NCBI GenBank assembly: GCA_903887415.1
Contig: CAISPO010000055.1
Location: forward strand, 1-64,000
DNA: 64,000 nt
Reading direction: 5' to 3'
DNA from: an uncultured Bacteroidota bacterium
Lineage (GTDB): Bacteria > Bacteroidota > Bacteroidia > Chitinophagales > Chitinophagaceae
Below the pieces are notes generated by a model. The model searched no databases. It saw only the letters and a list, made by a program, of their open reading frames with translations, and was not told the origin of the DNA. How positions within the stretch are numbered: the stretch's first letter is position 1; every line of letters starts with the position of its first letter. This document shows positions 38,548 through 45,743 of the stretch, piece by piece. The translations under genes and the position numbers were made by a program.

Positions 38548-38586
38548 CAAAAAAAGAAAGCTGTCCCAACATAGTTAGGACAGCCC
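38548..38586 (-). terminator. Terminator for rplS
   Basis: GCTGTCC (38560-38566) pairs with GGACAGC (38578-38584), with a further 3-bp inner stem. On the minus strand it is followed by a T-rich run, 22 bases beyond the rplS stop. Confidence 0.85.
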
Positions 38587-38607
38587 GGTATTGAAAGTAT
38601 GTATAGC

Positions 38608-38994
38608 TTATGCGGAGGCCTTGGCAGTATTGCGCTGCGTAGCGTGTATCTGCTTCTTTTCCTTGATACGTGCAGACTTGCCCTGGCGCTCACGGAGATA
38701 GAACAGCTTGGCGCGGCGCACACGGCCAGACTTGTTCAGGATTATCGAATCGATGTTTGGTGAAAACAGCGGAAACAGACGCTCTACACCTACACCGTCC
38801 GACATCTTACGAACCGTAAAGGTCTGTGTATGGCCGGTACCCTGGCGCTTCAGCACGTCGCCCTTGAATGACTGGATACGCTCTTTAGTGCCTTCAATAA
38901 TTTTATAGTTAACCGTGATGTTATCCCCAGCCTTAAACTTTGGGAATTCCTTCTTGCCGGTAAGTTGTTCGTGTACAAATGCTACAGCGTTCAT
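38608..38994 (-). CDS. rplS: Large ribosomal subunit protein bL19
   Basis: 128 residues, slightly longer than E. coli L19 owing to a basic tail. It has the family segments FKAGDNITVNYKIIEGTKER (about 20-39), IQSFKGDVLKRQGTG, TVRKMSDGVGVERLFPLFSP and IVRRAKLFYLRERQGKSARI-like ending. It sits at the 30S-50S interface of the ribosome. In the usual rpsP-rimM-trmD-rplS order it follows trmD, here at 120 bases, and a -7 box (39018) suggests an independent promoter. It ends at a terminator. Confidence 0.97.
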   Translation of the reverse strand: MNAVAFVHEQLTGKKEFPKFKAGDNITVNYKIIEGTKERIQSFKGDVLKRQGTGHTQTFTVRKMSDGVGVERLFPLFSPNIDSIILNKSGRVRRAKLFYLRERQGKSARIKEKKQIHATQRNTAKASA

Positions 38995-39017
38995 TTTGTT
39001 ATGATTTTTTCGGACTG

Positions 39018-39025
39018 CAAAGGTA
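39018..39025 (-). promoter_or_regulatory. -7 box of an internal rplS promoter
   Basis: CAAAGGTA on the plus strand is TACCTTTG on the minus strand, 24 bases before the rplS ATG. It implies that rplS can be transcribed apart from trmD and rimM. Confidence 0.5.
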
Positions 39026-39114
39026 ATGAAAAATTAAAGATAAAAGCGAAAAAAATAAAAAAATGATTTCCCGGCTAATGAAATATGCACAAAATCCATA
39101 CCGTCGTTTCTCAC

Positions 39115-39792
39115 CTAATCCTCCAGCAGCCCGGGCCTGCGCTCCGCCGTTCTTTTCAGCGACTCCTCATGCCGCCATGCGTCTATCTTCTTCGGGTCGC
39201 CGCACATCAGTATCTCCGGCACCTTCCACCCCCGGAAGTCGGCAGGACGGGTATAGACCGGTGGCGCCAGCAGCCCATCCTGGAAAGAATCAAAAAGGGC
39301 AGAGGTCTCGTCATTGAGCACGCCGGGCAGCAGCCGCCCCACGGAATCCACCACCACTGCGGCTGCCAGCTCTCCCCCACTCAGCACATAGTCGCCTATA
39401 GATATTTCCATGGTCACAAAATGCTGGCGGATGCGCTCATCGATACCCTTGTAATGCCCACAGATAATAATGATGTTTTCTTTTAATGAGAGTGTATTTG
39501 CCGTTTTCTGGCTGAACAGCGGGCCATCTGGCGTCATGTATATGACCTCGTCGTACTTTCGTTCTTTTTGCAATAACTCCAGCAATATGGCCAGTGGCTC
39601 CGGCATCATCACCATACCTGCACCGCCGCCAAACTGGTAGTCATCCACTTGCCCCTGCTTGTAGGGGGTATGGTCGCGCAGGTTGTGGAGCCGCACATCC
39701 AGCAGCCCTCTCGCCTGGGCCCGTTTCATCATAGAATGATTGAAAGGGCTTTCCAGCAACTCAGGAAGAACAGTTATTATATCTATGCGCAT
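39115..39792 (-). CDS. trmD: tRNA (guanine-N1)-methyltransferase
   Basis: TrmD methylates G37 of tRNAs reading CNN/pro-type codons, preventing +1 frameshifts. 225 residues, usual length. The SPOUT knot is visible in [18 protein letters not shown] (start), [18 protein letters not shown] (about 43-60), [33 protein letters not shown] (about 108-125) and the SAM pocket loop [12 protein letters not shown] (about 132-143). The [11 protein letters not shown] stretch lines the G37 site. It is followed by rplS and preceded by rimM. Confidence 0.97.
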   Translation of the reverse strand: MRIDIITVLPELLESPFNHSMMKRAQARGLLDVRLHNLRDHTPYKQGQVDDYQFGGGAGMVMMPEPLAILLELLQKERKYDEVIYMTPDGPLFSQKTANTLSLKENIIIICGHYKGIDERIRQHFVTMEISIGDYVLSGGELAAAVVVDSVGRLLPGVLNDETSALFDSFQDGLLAPPVYTRPADFRGWKVPEILMCGDPKKIDAWRHEESLKRTAERRPGLLED

Positions 39793-39878
39793 TTTCTAAA
39801 TTCAAAAGTAAAAATTCAAAATTCAAAAGCAGTGTCAGTAAAGCACAGCGGGCATTTTTTACTCTTAAATTTTGAATT
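39793..39878. repeat. Inverted-repeat element between rimM and trmD
   Basis: The 87-base spacer contains AAATTCAAAAGTAAAAATTC near the left end and its reverse-oriented counterpart TACTCTTAAATTTTGAATTT near 39860. It can fold into a long AT-rich hairpin in the middle of the rimM-trmD message. Confidence 0.6.
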
Positions 39879-39879
39879 T

Positions 39880-40392
39880 TTAATTATCTAAATAGACCTC
39901 AAGTAATCCTTCAGGTAGGTTTACGTTGATCGTCCTGGTTTTAATGTCCACCTTTTCTATCATCTGGTCAATAAGTGGCACCAGCACCTCCGAACCTTTA
40001 TAATTAACCCTTGCAAGCCATTGAAAACCAGTTTGTGATACATCTTCTATCTCTCCTATCCTGCCGTTATTTTTATCTATTACTGTAAATCCTATCCAAA
40101 GCAGCGGAGATTCCTTTGCATAACCCGCCAAAATGGATTCATCAACATACACCTGTTTGGTTACCAGCTTTTTAGCCGACTCCATCTTATCAATATCTTC
40201 AACAGTGATAATGTACTCTTTATCATTGCTGGCCTTGCATTGCGAAACAAAATAGGGGATGTAACTGCCTTTCTGCATTTCCACATGCAGTATATGCTCC
40301 TTCTTCAGCCACTTCGAATTGCCAACTACATGGGTAAGTATCAGCGACCCGTTCAGGCCATGGGTGGCCACTATTTTTCCTATCCTTATCAT
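39880..40392 (-). CDS. rimM: Ribosome maturation factor RimM
   Basis: RimM assists 30S maturation, binding S19. 170 residues, normal length. The RimM domain opens with IRIGKIVATHGLNGSLIL (about 2-19) and the C-terminal PRC-barrel domain (about 95-170) has LLWIGFTVIDKNNGRIGEIE and the strands GSEVLVPLIDQMIEKVDI, ending in the typical GLLEVYLDN. It is the first gene of the rimM-trmD pair; rpsP, which usually precedes it, is not in this window. Confidence 0.95.
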   Translation of the reverse strand: MIRIGKIVATHGLNGSLILTHVVGNSKWLKKEHILHVEMQKGSYIPYFVSQCKASNDKEYIITVEDIDKMESAKKLVTKQVYVDESILAGYAKESPLLWIGFTVIDKNNGRIGEIEDVSQTGFQWLARVNYKGSEVLVPLIDQMIEKVDIKTRTINVNLPEGLLEVYLDN

Positions 40393-40418
40393 TTAGGGTG
40401 CGAAGGTACCGAATATTG

Positions 40419-40937
40419 CTATTCGGTCACGGTGAGCAGTTGCCAGTTGGAATAAACAGGCGGCATTTTAGTGTTTTCATTCACCGGCGTTGTCCGGTTA
40501 CCGGAAGGGTCATATACCCATCGGAGCTTATACTTGCCGGGGCTAAACTGGTAGGCAGACGTGTTTATTTTTTCAGATATCTTATCATAATGTTTGACGT
40601 TCTCATCCAGCGGGTCGTAGGCAAATTCCATGTCTTCATCCCCATCAATGTCCACATGGTTGTTGTCCATATCCACAGCTTCCATGTAAAAGTCGTGGGT
40701 ATGGAACTTTTTATAACCGTAATGGATCACCGTACCAAAGTCTTCGTGGTTACCTGTATGATTTACCACAGTGACCGTAAAAATAAGATTGCTGGTGTCT
40801 TCGGTCAGGCTGATGTGTGAACGCAATAATTTAAGCTCAATGGTGTATTTAGGATCTTTCTGCTGGCCGTAACAGTGCGCAGCGGCAGCGAAACAAAGCA
40901 GCGAAATAAACAAAAGTTTTGTGCAGATGCTTTTCAT
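40419..40937 (-). CDS. Exported protein of unknown function
   Basis: I took the ATG at 40937 (MKSICTKLLFISLL), since the signal peptide begins there; it ends near AAHCYGQ. The mature 145-residue domain looks like an all-beta Ig-like fold of the type that buttresses periplasmic or cell-surface binding: IELKLLRSHISLTEDTSNLI, TVTVVNHTGNHEDFGTVI, KYKLRWVYDPSGNRTTPV. Acidic DMDNNHVDIDGDED stretch (about 105-118) might bind calcium. No family recognised. The gene is 27 bases upstream of rimM on the same strand, so the two may be co-transcribed. Confidence 0.75.
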   Translation of the reverse strand: MKSICTKLLFISLLCFAAAAHCYGQQKDPKYTIELKLLRSHISLTEDTSNLIFTVTVVNHTGNHEDFGTVIHYGYKKFHTHDFYMEAVDMDNNHVDIDGDEDMEFAYDPLDENVKHYDKISEKINTSAYQFSPGKYKLRWVYDPSGNRTTPVNENTKMPPVYSNWQLLTVTE

Positions 40938-41082
40938 ATAAAGATGGTTAACGTTCAGTTCTGTTCCCACCGCTCCAACCTTGGGTGTTATGATACAAAT
41001 GTAATAAAAAAATGAGCCTCCATTACTTTATAGTCAATAACTTATTTTTCAAAAGCTATGCGTTTATGCAACCTGTCGCCCA

Positions 41083-41120
41083 AAAAAAGCCAGGGGCGGA
41101 GATAAATCCGCCCCTGCCTG
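41083..41120 (-). terminator. Terminator of the T9SS repeat-protein gene
   Basis: A 10-bp GC-rich stem (CAGGGGCGGA at 41091-41100 with its complement at 41107-41116, loop GATAAA) is followed on the minus strand by seven T residues. Confidence 0.88.
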
Positions 41121-41136
41121 TTTTTAAGCGTACGCC

Positions 41137-42549
41137 TTATTTTATTACCACAAATTGTTTCACCATATTGCTGCTGGCCCCATTCAATTTTAAAAAATAA
41201 AATCCTGGCTGCAGATCGAGCGGAATGTATATATTATAACTGGAACATGCAGGTACCTGCCATTGGTTTACCACCGCCCCGGCGATGTTGTAGATTGCCG
41301 CGCTGAAGGGCTGTGCCTCCCGCCAGTTAACGCTGATATTCAACCCATCAGCGGCCGGAACCGGGTACAGCATAACTTCATCATTACCGGCAGTTATTGC
41401 CGCGACACCGGTGACATAATTTTGGTAATAAAACCTGCTTTCCCGGTCTGATGTGGTGGGCTGCCAGAAGCCGCCTATGTTCCAGCTTGTGCTTGCGGAG
41501 CTTGTCTCCTGGTTGAAGCTGTTGTAAGTATATGTGAACATTTGGCTGTTGTCAAACGCAAGTGTGGACGTGTTCCAGGTTTGGTCTATCTCGGTCTGCG
41601 GTAATTGCGCTACAAAACTGCTGTAGGTAGCCAATGAGTAATTGTCCCAGGAAGTGCCGTTCCAGGTCTGTGCCAGGGCGGTGAGCTGATCGTTCATACC
41701 ATCATAGGTGTATATATGCTGGCTGTAGTTTACCCAGGAGCTTGAGCCGGAATTCCACAGTTGGCTCAACTGCGATAATACATAGGTATTTGTGACGTCG
41801 TAGGTGTAGGTCTGTTTGTCCTGGTTGATCCAGCTATTGGAAACAGTATCCCAGCTTTGGTCTATTTGAGTCGTTATTTTGTTATTGGCATTGTAGGTAT
41901 ATATGTAGCTGTAACTATTTACCCAAGCGCTGGTAGATCCATCCCAGTTCTGGTCTGTCTCGGATAAAATGTTGCCCGCCCCGTCGTAAGTATATACTGT
42001 CTTCGCATTGTTTGTCCACATGCTGCCTGCAGAATCCCAGACCTGGTAAACATAAGACTGCAGATTGCCTCCAGACCATATATAAATATTTTCATCAGCA
42101 TTGACCCAGGTGCTGGTAGTGGCATTCCAGGTCTGCGCGACGGTGGATTGAACTTCGTCTGATGCATCGAACGTCTGGTATTCGTAAGTAGCGTTTACCC
42201 AGGATGTACCATTATAGTTATAGATATAGGCATTATCAAACTTTAACTGGGTGCCCAGGTGATTGAGATCGCCGCCGCGTGAGCCGGAATAAGTGAGAAT
42301 AATGGAATCGCTATAGACAAAGGCTGCGCCGTTATTGTCCAGGTCTGTCTCACCGGTAATGCGGGAGCCGGTAGCTGACGTAGTGCGCAGATACCTGTCT
42401 ATCTCCGCATTTGGGTTGCGATAAATGCCACCGTTTAGATCTTTGATGCTTTGTAATGGTGAGCCATGGACGGAACTGGTTTGTGCGCTGGCGGGAGCCA
42501 GGGAAAATAAAATAAGTATGACCGGTAAAGTAAAGTTTATCGTTTTCAT
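41137..42549 (-). CDS. Secreted T9SS type A protein with YD-like repeats
   Basis: The ATG at 42549 opens a signal peptide (MKTINFTLPVILILFSLAPA). About nine imperfect repeats of 30-33 residues follow (about 90-390), each with a core Q(T/S)WDxxxSxWVN ... YTYD or IYTYN. This is the Bacteroidetes cousin of YD/RHS-like repeats, predicted to form a beta solenoid or helical array. The C-terminal 75 residues, beginning VMLYPVPAADGLNISVN and ending GFYFLKLNGAS, are a type A T9SS sorting domain. The length is 470 residues. The role is unknown; no enzymatic motif is visible. A short spacer with no other gene lies on either side. Confidence 0.85.
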   Translation of the reverse strand: MKTINFTLPVILILFSLAPASAQTSSVHGSPLQSIKDLNGGIYRNPNAEIDRYLRTTSATGSRITGETDLDNNGAAFVYSDSIILTYSGSRGGDLNHLGTQLKFDNAYIYNYNGTSWVNATYEYQTFDASDEVQSTVAQTWNATTSTWVNADENIYIWSGGNLQSYVYQVWDSAGSMWTNNAKTVYTYDGAGNILSETDQNWDGSTSAWVNSYSYIYTYNANNKITTQIDQSWDTVSNSWINQDKQTYTYDVTNTYVLSQLSQLWNSGSSSWVNYSQHIYTYDGMNDQLTALAQTWNGTSWDNYSLATYSSFVAQLPQTEIDQTWNTSTLAFDNSQMFTYTYNSFNQETSSASTSWNIGGFWQPTTSDRESRFYYQNYVTGVAAITAGNDEVMLYPVPAADGLNISVNWREAQPFSAAIYNIAGAVVNQWQVPACSSYNIYIPLDLQPGFYFLKLNGASSNMVKQFVVIK

Positions 42550-43283
42550 AAACATAGTTTTAATGGTTAAACAATAAAAAAGGACTCAGGAAAACGGGCA
42601 AAAAAAGTGTGCCAGTAATAGGTCTGAACTAAGATTCTAAGGATAAAAGGATTTTAGGATTTTCGCTCATTATCTCCCCTCTTGAAGAGTTTTGAAGATA
42701 TGCCCCATGCTGATCACATTTTTTCAGTGAATATATGGGGCATTTTGTTTGCGGTGTAAATCGCTTGTAATGCTTTGCTGTGGCTGGTTTTGGTGTATTT
42801 ATTATCTATTTTTTGCATTTCCCATTAGGTAACAGTATGGGGCAATATCTGAATCAGGATTTTCAGGATGCAACAGCGGAAATTGAATGCCACACTTTAT
42901 GCCCCAAAATGCCCCATGATCAATCTGCAGACGGCAATGGGCAATTGTCAAGCAGGCTCGATAGCCATCGGGAGTAAACGAAAATGCAAAACTATGAGGT
43001 ATAAAAAAAGGTTATTGCGGCACAAAGGTAGTAAGCAAAATAACACGCCCCAACACCTTTTAATTATATCAGGGGCGGGTTTTGTTTATGGTACCCGTTG
43101 TTCCTGATGTTCAGCAGGGCATCAGGAAATATTGATAAAAGCCGTTCTCCGAACGGAATTCTTAGTACTGTTGTTTATTTGAAGTGTGTTAGGTCAATTA
43201 ATCCTTTGTAGCCGTAAAAATCTCTTGCTGCAATATGCTGCCTGCTAATCTGTTATTTTGTATTCAAATCTCATTGCTTATGC
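42550..43283. other. Gene-free region with GCCCCAT palindromes and AGGATTTTAGG words
   Basis: No gene is supported. ATGCCCCAT and ATGGGGCAT (about 42698-42740) form a hairpin with a long loop, followed by TTTTGTTTG. The same 7-mer recurs at about 42836-42842 and twice at about 42900-42916. ATCAGGATTTTCAGGAT-type words (42640-42670, 42853-42870) are common Bacteroidetes repeats. At the right end is the first copy of the 43094 duplication. Confidence 0.5.
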
Positions 43284-43366
43284 CTATTCATTTTGCTTCG
43301 GTTCATTGAATGCCCCTTCGGCAAGCTCAGGGCAGGCTGCAAATCGGGTTTTTATTTCCGCGTTCC
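43094..43366. repeat. Direct repeat unit 1 (3' end of YwqK-like gene and its downstream flank)
   Basis: This stretch is repeated with about 85% visible similarity at 44165-44459. It covers the palindrome GTTCCTGATGTTCAGCAGGG, GGAATTCTTAGTACTG, CAATTAATCCTT, and the last ~28 codons of the gene at 43284. The two copies differ by a swapped palindrome in the middle. Confidence 0.8.
43100..43127. repeat. REP-like palindrome, copy 1
   Basis: TTCCTGATGTTCAGCAGGGC then ATCAGGAA, an imperfect palindrome of the family GTTCCTGATGTTCCGCAGGG...CATCAGGAAC. Other copies are at 44171, 44455, 44510 and 45502. Confidence 0.7.
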
Positions 43367-44081
43367 TATCAATTATTTCGCCAATACAAATGACTTGATA
43401 AACTCCTTTTTCACTAAAAATTCCGTAATAGGGAACTGCTGAATGCTGTACGTTATATTCTTTAAACGGCTCAATAGTTTCTTTGTTTACAGTTTTACAA
43501 AAGACGGCGGTATCTGATAATTCGTTAATTTTATAAATCGCGACTAAGGCACGCGAATCATAGTTAGGAGGCTGTGGAATCAGAAAAATCAAAATTAGGC
43601 TATCTCCTGTGCGATATTTTTTTTTAAAACCGTGCTTTACCCCATAATTTTTACTAATCGCTAAGCCTTTTTCTGATTTTTTTTCTCCTGATAATGAATC
43701 ATAATTTATTTGGTAAAATAACTGATGTACAAAATCAGAAGCTGAATATCTTTTTATATTTTTATTGGTATAATATTCATAATATGAAATAGGATAAGAC
43801 TGAAAAAAAGATATATTCTTTTCCACAGTTCCATTCGGGTAATAAATTATAATTGCACTATCATGTTTGTCATTTTTGTAATATTCTCGTTTAATGATAC
43901 TTCCCTGAATATCATAATAAATTGCTTCTCCATCTTTAACCTTCCCATTAAGGAAACTTATTTCACTTTTTAAATGTCCATTTGAGTAAAAGCTTTTTTT
44001 CACGGTATGAATTTGCTTTGCAGTACACTTAACCCCTACAAATACTAAACTGAAAGTAATAAATGAATATAGCACATTCAT
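43284..44081 (-). CDS. Exported MORN-like (YwqK family) repeat protein
   Basis: A 265-residue protein with a weak signal peptide (about 1-17, FVGVKCTA). Residues about 28-115 hold repeats of MORN/YwqK type: FYSNGHLKSEISFLNGKVKD, GEAIYYDIQGSIIKREYY, IIIYYPNGTVEKNISFF and YYEYYTNKNIKRYS. The rest is non-repetitive and ends in CPELAEGAFNEPKQNE; the CPELAEG part is encoded by a dispersed DNA repeat (43312-43342), so the C-terminus was probably extended by an inserted element. The YwqK family is often annotated as toxin-antitoxin antitoxins, but function here is unknown. Confidence 0.8.
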   Translation of the reverse strand: MNVLYSFITFSLVFVGVKCTAKQIHTVKKSFYSNGHLKSEISFLNGKVKDGEAIYYDIQGSIIKREYYKNDKHDSAIIIYYPNGTVEKNISFFQSYPISYYEYYTNKNIKRYSASDFVHQLFYQINYDSLSGEKKSEKGLAISKNYGVKHGFKKKYRTGDSLILIFLIPQPPNYDSRALVAIYKINELSDTAVFCKTVNKETIEPFKEYNVQHSAVPYYGIFSEKGVYQVICIGEIIDRNAEIKTRFAACPELAEGAFNEPKQNE

Positions 44082-44170
44082 GATACAACATTGGTTAAAT
44101 TATAAATACATTGTCATTCTACTTTTATTCCCCAACTTGGCCCTGTATAATGCTCCCACACTTCCCCGTT

Positions 44171-44200
44171 GTTCCTGATGTTCCGCAGGGCATCAGGAAC
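44171..44200. repeat. REP-like palindrome, copy 2
   Basis: GTTCCTGATGTTCCGCAGGG then CATCAGGAAC, the most complete copy of the family. Confidence 0.75.
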
Positions 44201-44344
44201 CATTGATAAAGGCCTCCCGATAGCTATCGGGATCGACGGAATTCTTAGTACTGTAGTTCATTCGAAGTGTGTTATTTCAATTAATCCTTCCACGCTGCAA
44301 AAATCTCCTGTGCCACTGTATCTGTATGCACTGCCTGCTGATCT

Positions 44345-44459
44345 TTTATTTTGCTCACAAATCCCACTACTTATGCCTATTCATTTAGCTTCGGTTCATT
44401 GAATACCCCTTCGGCAAGCTCAGGGCAGGCTGCAAATCGGGTTTTTATTTCTGCGTTCC
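44345..44459 (-). pseudogene. 3' remnant of a YwqK-like paralogue
   Basis: About 25 codons matching the C-terminus of the 43284 gene (NAEIKTRFAACPELAEGVFN) remain in frame up to a stop at about 44378-44380. The 5' side is cut at 44459 by palindromic repeats at 44455 and 44510. This is what would be left if a second copy lost most of its body. Confidence 0.6.
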
Positions 44460-44484
44460 CGATGCCCTGCGGAACATCAGGAAC
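44455..44484. repeat. REP-like palindrome, copy 3 (inverted)
   Basis: GTTCCCGATGCCCTGCGGAA then CATCAGGAAC, the reverse-oriented form of copy 2, lying 25 bases before copy 4. Confidence 0.75.
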
Positions 44485-44509
44485 AACGGGGTCACAACGG
44501 GGTCTCTGC

Positions 44510-44539
44510 GTTCCTGATGCCCTGCGGAACATCAGGAAC
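44510..44539. repeat. REP-like palindrome, copy 4 (inverted)
   Basis: GTTCCTGATGCCCTGCGGAA then CATCAGGAAC, reverse-oriented form of copy 2. It is followed by AACGGGGTC, as copy 3 is, so copies 3 and 4 are a small tandem duplication ending 15 bases from the next gene's stop. Confidence 0.75.
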
Positions 44540-44554
44540 AACGGGGTCTTGTGA

Positions 44555-45466
44555 CTATTTGTAATACTTATACATTCGTGTCATCGATGTTTTTTTTTCG
44601 TCCGCAAAACATTCCGAAACAACTTTTTTTAAGTTCGTTTTGTCGTCATAATAGTATTTTTCGTCCTTATTTTTTTTATTGTCTTCATACCTAACATGCC
44701 GTACCAGCAAGTTTTTGTCGTTAACGAAAAATGAATCCACTGTGAAGTATGTTTTGGTAATGTAATCCCTTTCTGCATATCCTCTATTGAAGTAAGTGTA
44801 CTTGGTTTTGCTAAACAATTCAGATATATATCTTATGCCATCGAACATTACAGTGTCATTTCGGGATTCATTTTTAGTCCCGAGGTCCATATCAAGTTTA
44901 AGAACTTTTTCATTACCCTTTGAAATCACAGTATTAGAGGTAAAGCTGTCTAAGAGAATTTTTCTATTCTTATCATATTTGTAATAATCAAAACTAGCAG
45001 GCCCTTTTGGTTCTTTTTTATCTCCCGAGATATAATACCGCTGTTTCATTTTTAAAAGGCCATCATTGTCGTATTTATAAACCGTCCACTGCTCCCTTTT
45101 TGACCCACTTGCGTAGTTGTCAATTTCCTTTACAATTTTATTAAATGCATCATAATAATAAGTATGAATTATTGTATCTTTAACCTCAGGTTCGATCAAT
45201 AATTTTTTTGATAGAAGTGTATCATTATAGAAATAATATTCATCAATAGGAAAACGCATTTCATCAAAAAAATCACAATCAATAGACGTTTTGTATCCTA
45301 AATTATGCTGTGAAATCTTCCGCCCATTTGAGAATTTCATTTCAGAGACTACTTTGCCGTTCACACTGTCGTTATCAGAGAATTGATAAATTTCATGCTT
45401 ACTATAGTTTTGTGCGTTAACCGCAACGGATGCCAGACAAAGTAAGAACGTTTTAATGAGTCGCAT
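44555..45466 (-). CDS. Exported YD-like protein of unknown function
   Basis: A 303-residue exported protein (signal about 1-18, ending SVAVNAQ). The mature part is a string of beta-strand pairs with Lys/Asp/Tyr-rich turns (TYYYDAFNKIVKEIDNYASG, YKYDNDGLLKMKQRYYISGD, KYYYDDKTNLKKVVSECF), a Bacteroidetes cousin of the YD-repeat. It is lower in GC than the neighbours, with many AAA/GAT/TAT codons, and it lies among palindromes, so it may be transferred or fast-evolving. No catalytic motif was recognised. Confidence 0.8.
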   Translation of the reverse strand: MRLIKTFLLCLASVAVNAQNYSKHEIYQFSDNDSVNGKVVSEMKFSNGRKISQHNLGYKTSIDCDFFDEMRFPIDEYYFYNDTLLSKKLLIEPEVKDTIIHTYYYDAFNKIVKEIDNYASGSKREQWTVYKYDNDGLLKMKQRYYISGDKKEPKGPASFDYYKYDKNRKILLDSFTSNTVISKGNEKVLKLDMDLGTKNESRNDTVMFDGIRYISELFSKTKYTYFNRGYAERDYITKTYFTVDSFFVNDKNLLVRHVRYEDNKKNKDEKYYYDDKTNLKKVVSECFADEKKTSMTRMYKYYK

Positions 45467-45501
45467 ATTTTTTTGTTTATTTAGATACCAGTCCCCCCGT
45501 T

Positions 45502-45532
45502 GTTCCTGATGTTCCGCCGGGCCATCAAGAAC
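45502..45532. repeat. REP-like palindrome, copy 5
   Basis: GTTCCTGATGTTCCGCCGGG then CCATCAAGAAC, a degenerate copy lying just upstream of the gene at 44555. The rest of the gap (45467-45743) holds the -7 box of the protease genes and otherwise shows nothing. Confidence 0.65.
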
Positions 45533-45716
45533 TATTGATAATATAAAGTTATGAAGTGTATAGAAACTATCCGCATCTAAATTATCAACAGTTGTACGCG
45601 CGAAATCCTGTAATATAACTACGGCGTTTCCTGTAGATTTCTTCCGCTATGAAATGGCAATTAGTGACTTTTCGGGGGAATTTTTATAAAAAAACTACTA
45701 ATACGCCCCCAATTCC

Positions 45717-45724
45717 TACTTTTG
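45717..45724 (+). promoter_or_regulatory. -7 box of the M16 protease operon
   Basis: TACTTTTG, 19 bases before the ATG at 45744. No clear -33 TTG. Confidence 0.5.
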
Positions 45725-45743
45725 CACAAAATTTACTTTACTT

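Larger units (their letters stand above)
44165..44459. repeat. Direct repeat unit 2, holding a truncated paralogue tail
   Basis: Duplicate of 43094-43366. On the minus strand it encodes the tail NAEIKTRFAACPELAEGVF then NEPKLNE-stop, almost the same as the end of the intact gene at 43284, but the rest of the coding sequence is missing. It carries an 18-bp perfect palindrome TCCCGATAGCTATCGGGA (44215-44232) that unit 1 lacks, and the REP-like palindrome (44171-44200). Confidence 0.75.

Noticed and set aside
45467-45743. Attachment site or integrase remnant near the palindromes
   Set aside because: No tRNA gene, integrase or transposase fragment was found in the area, only REP-like palindromes.
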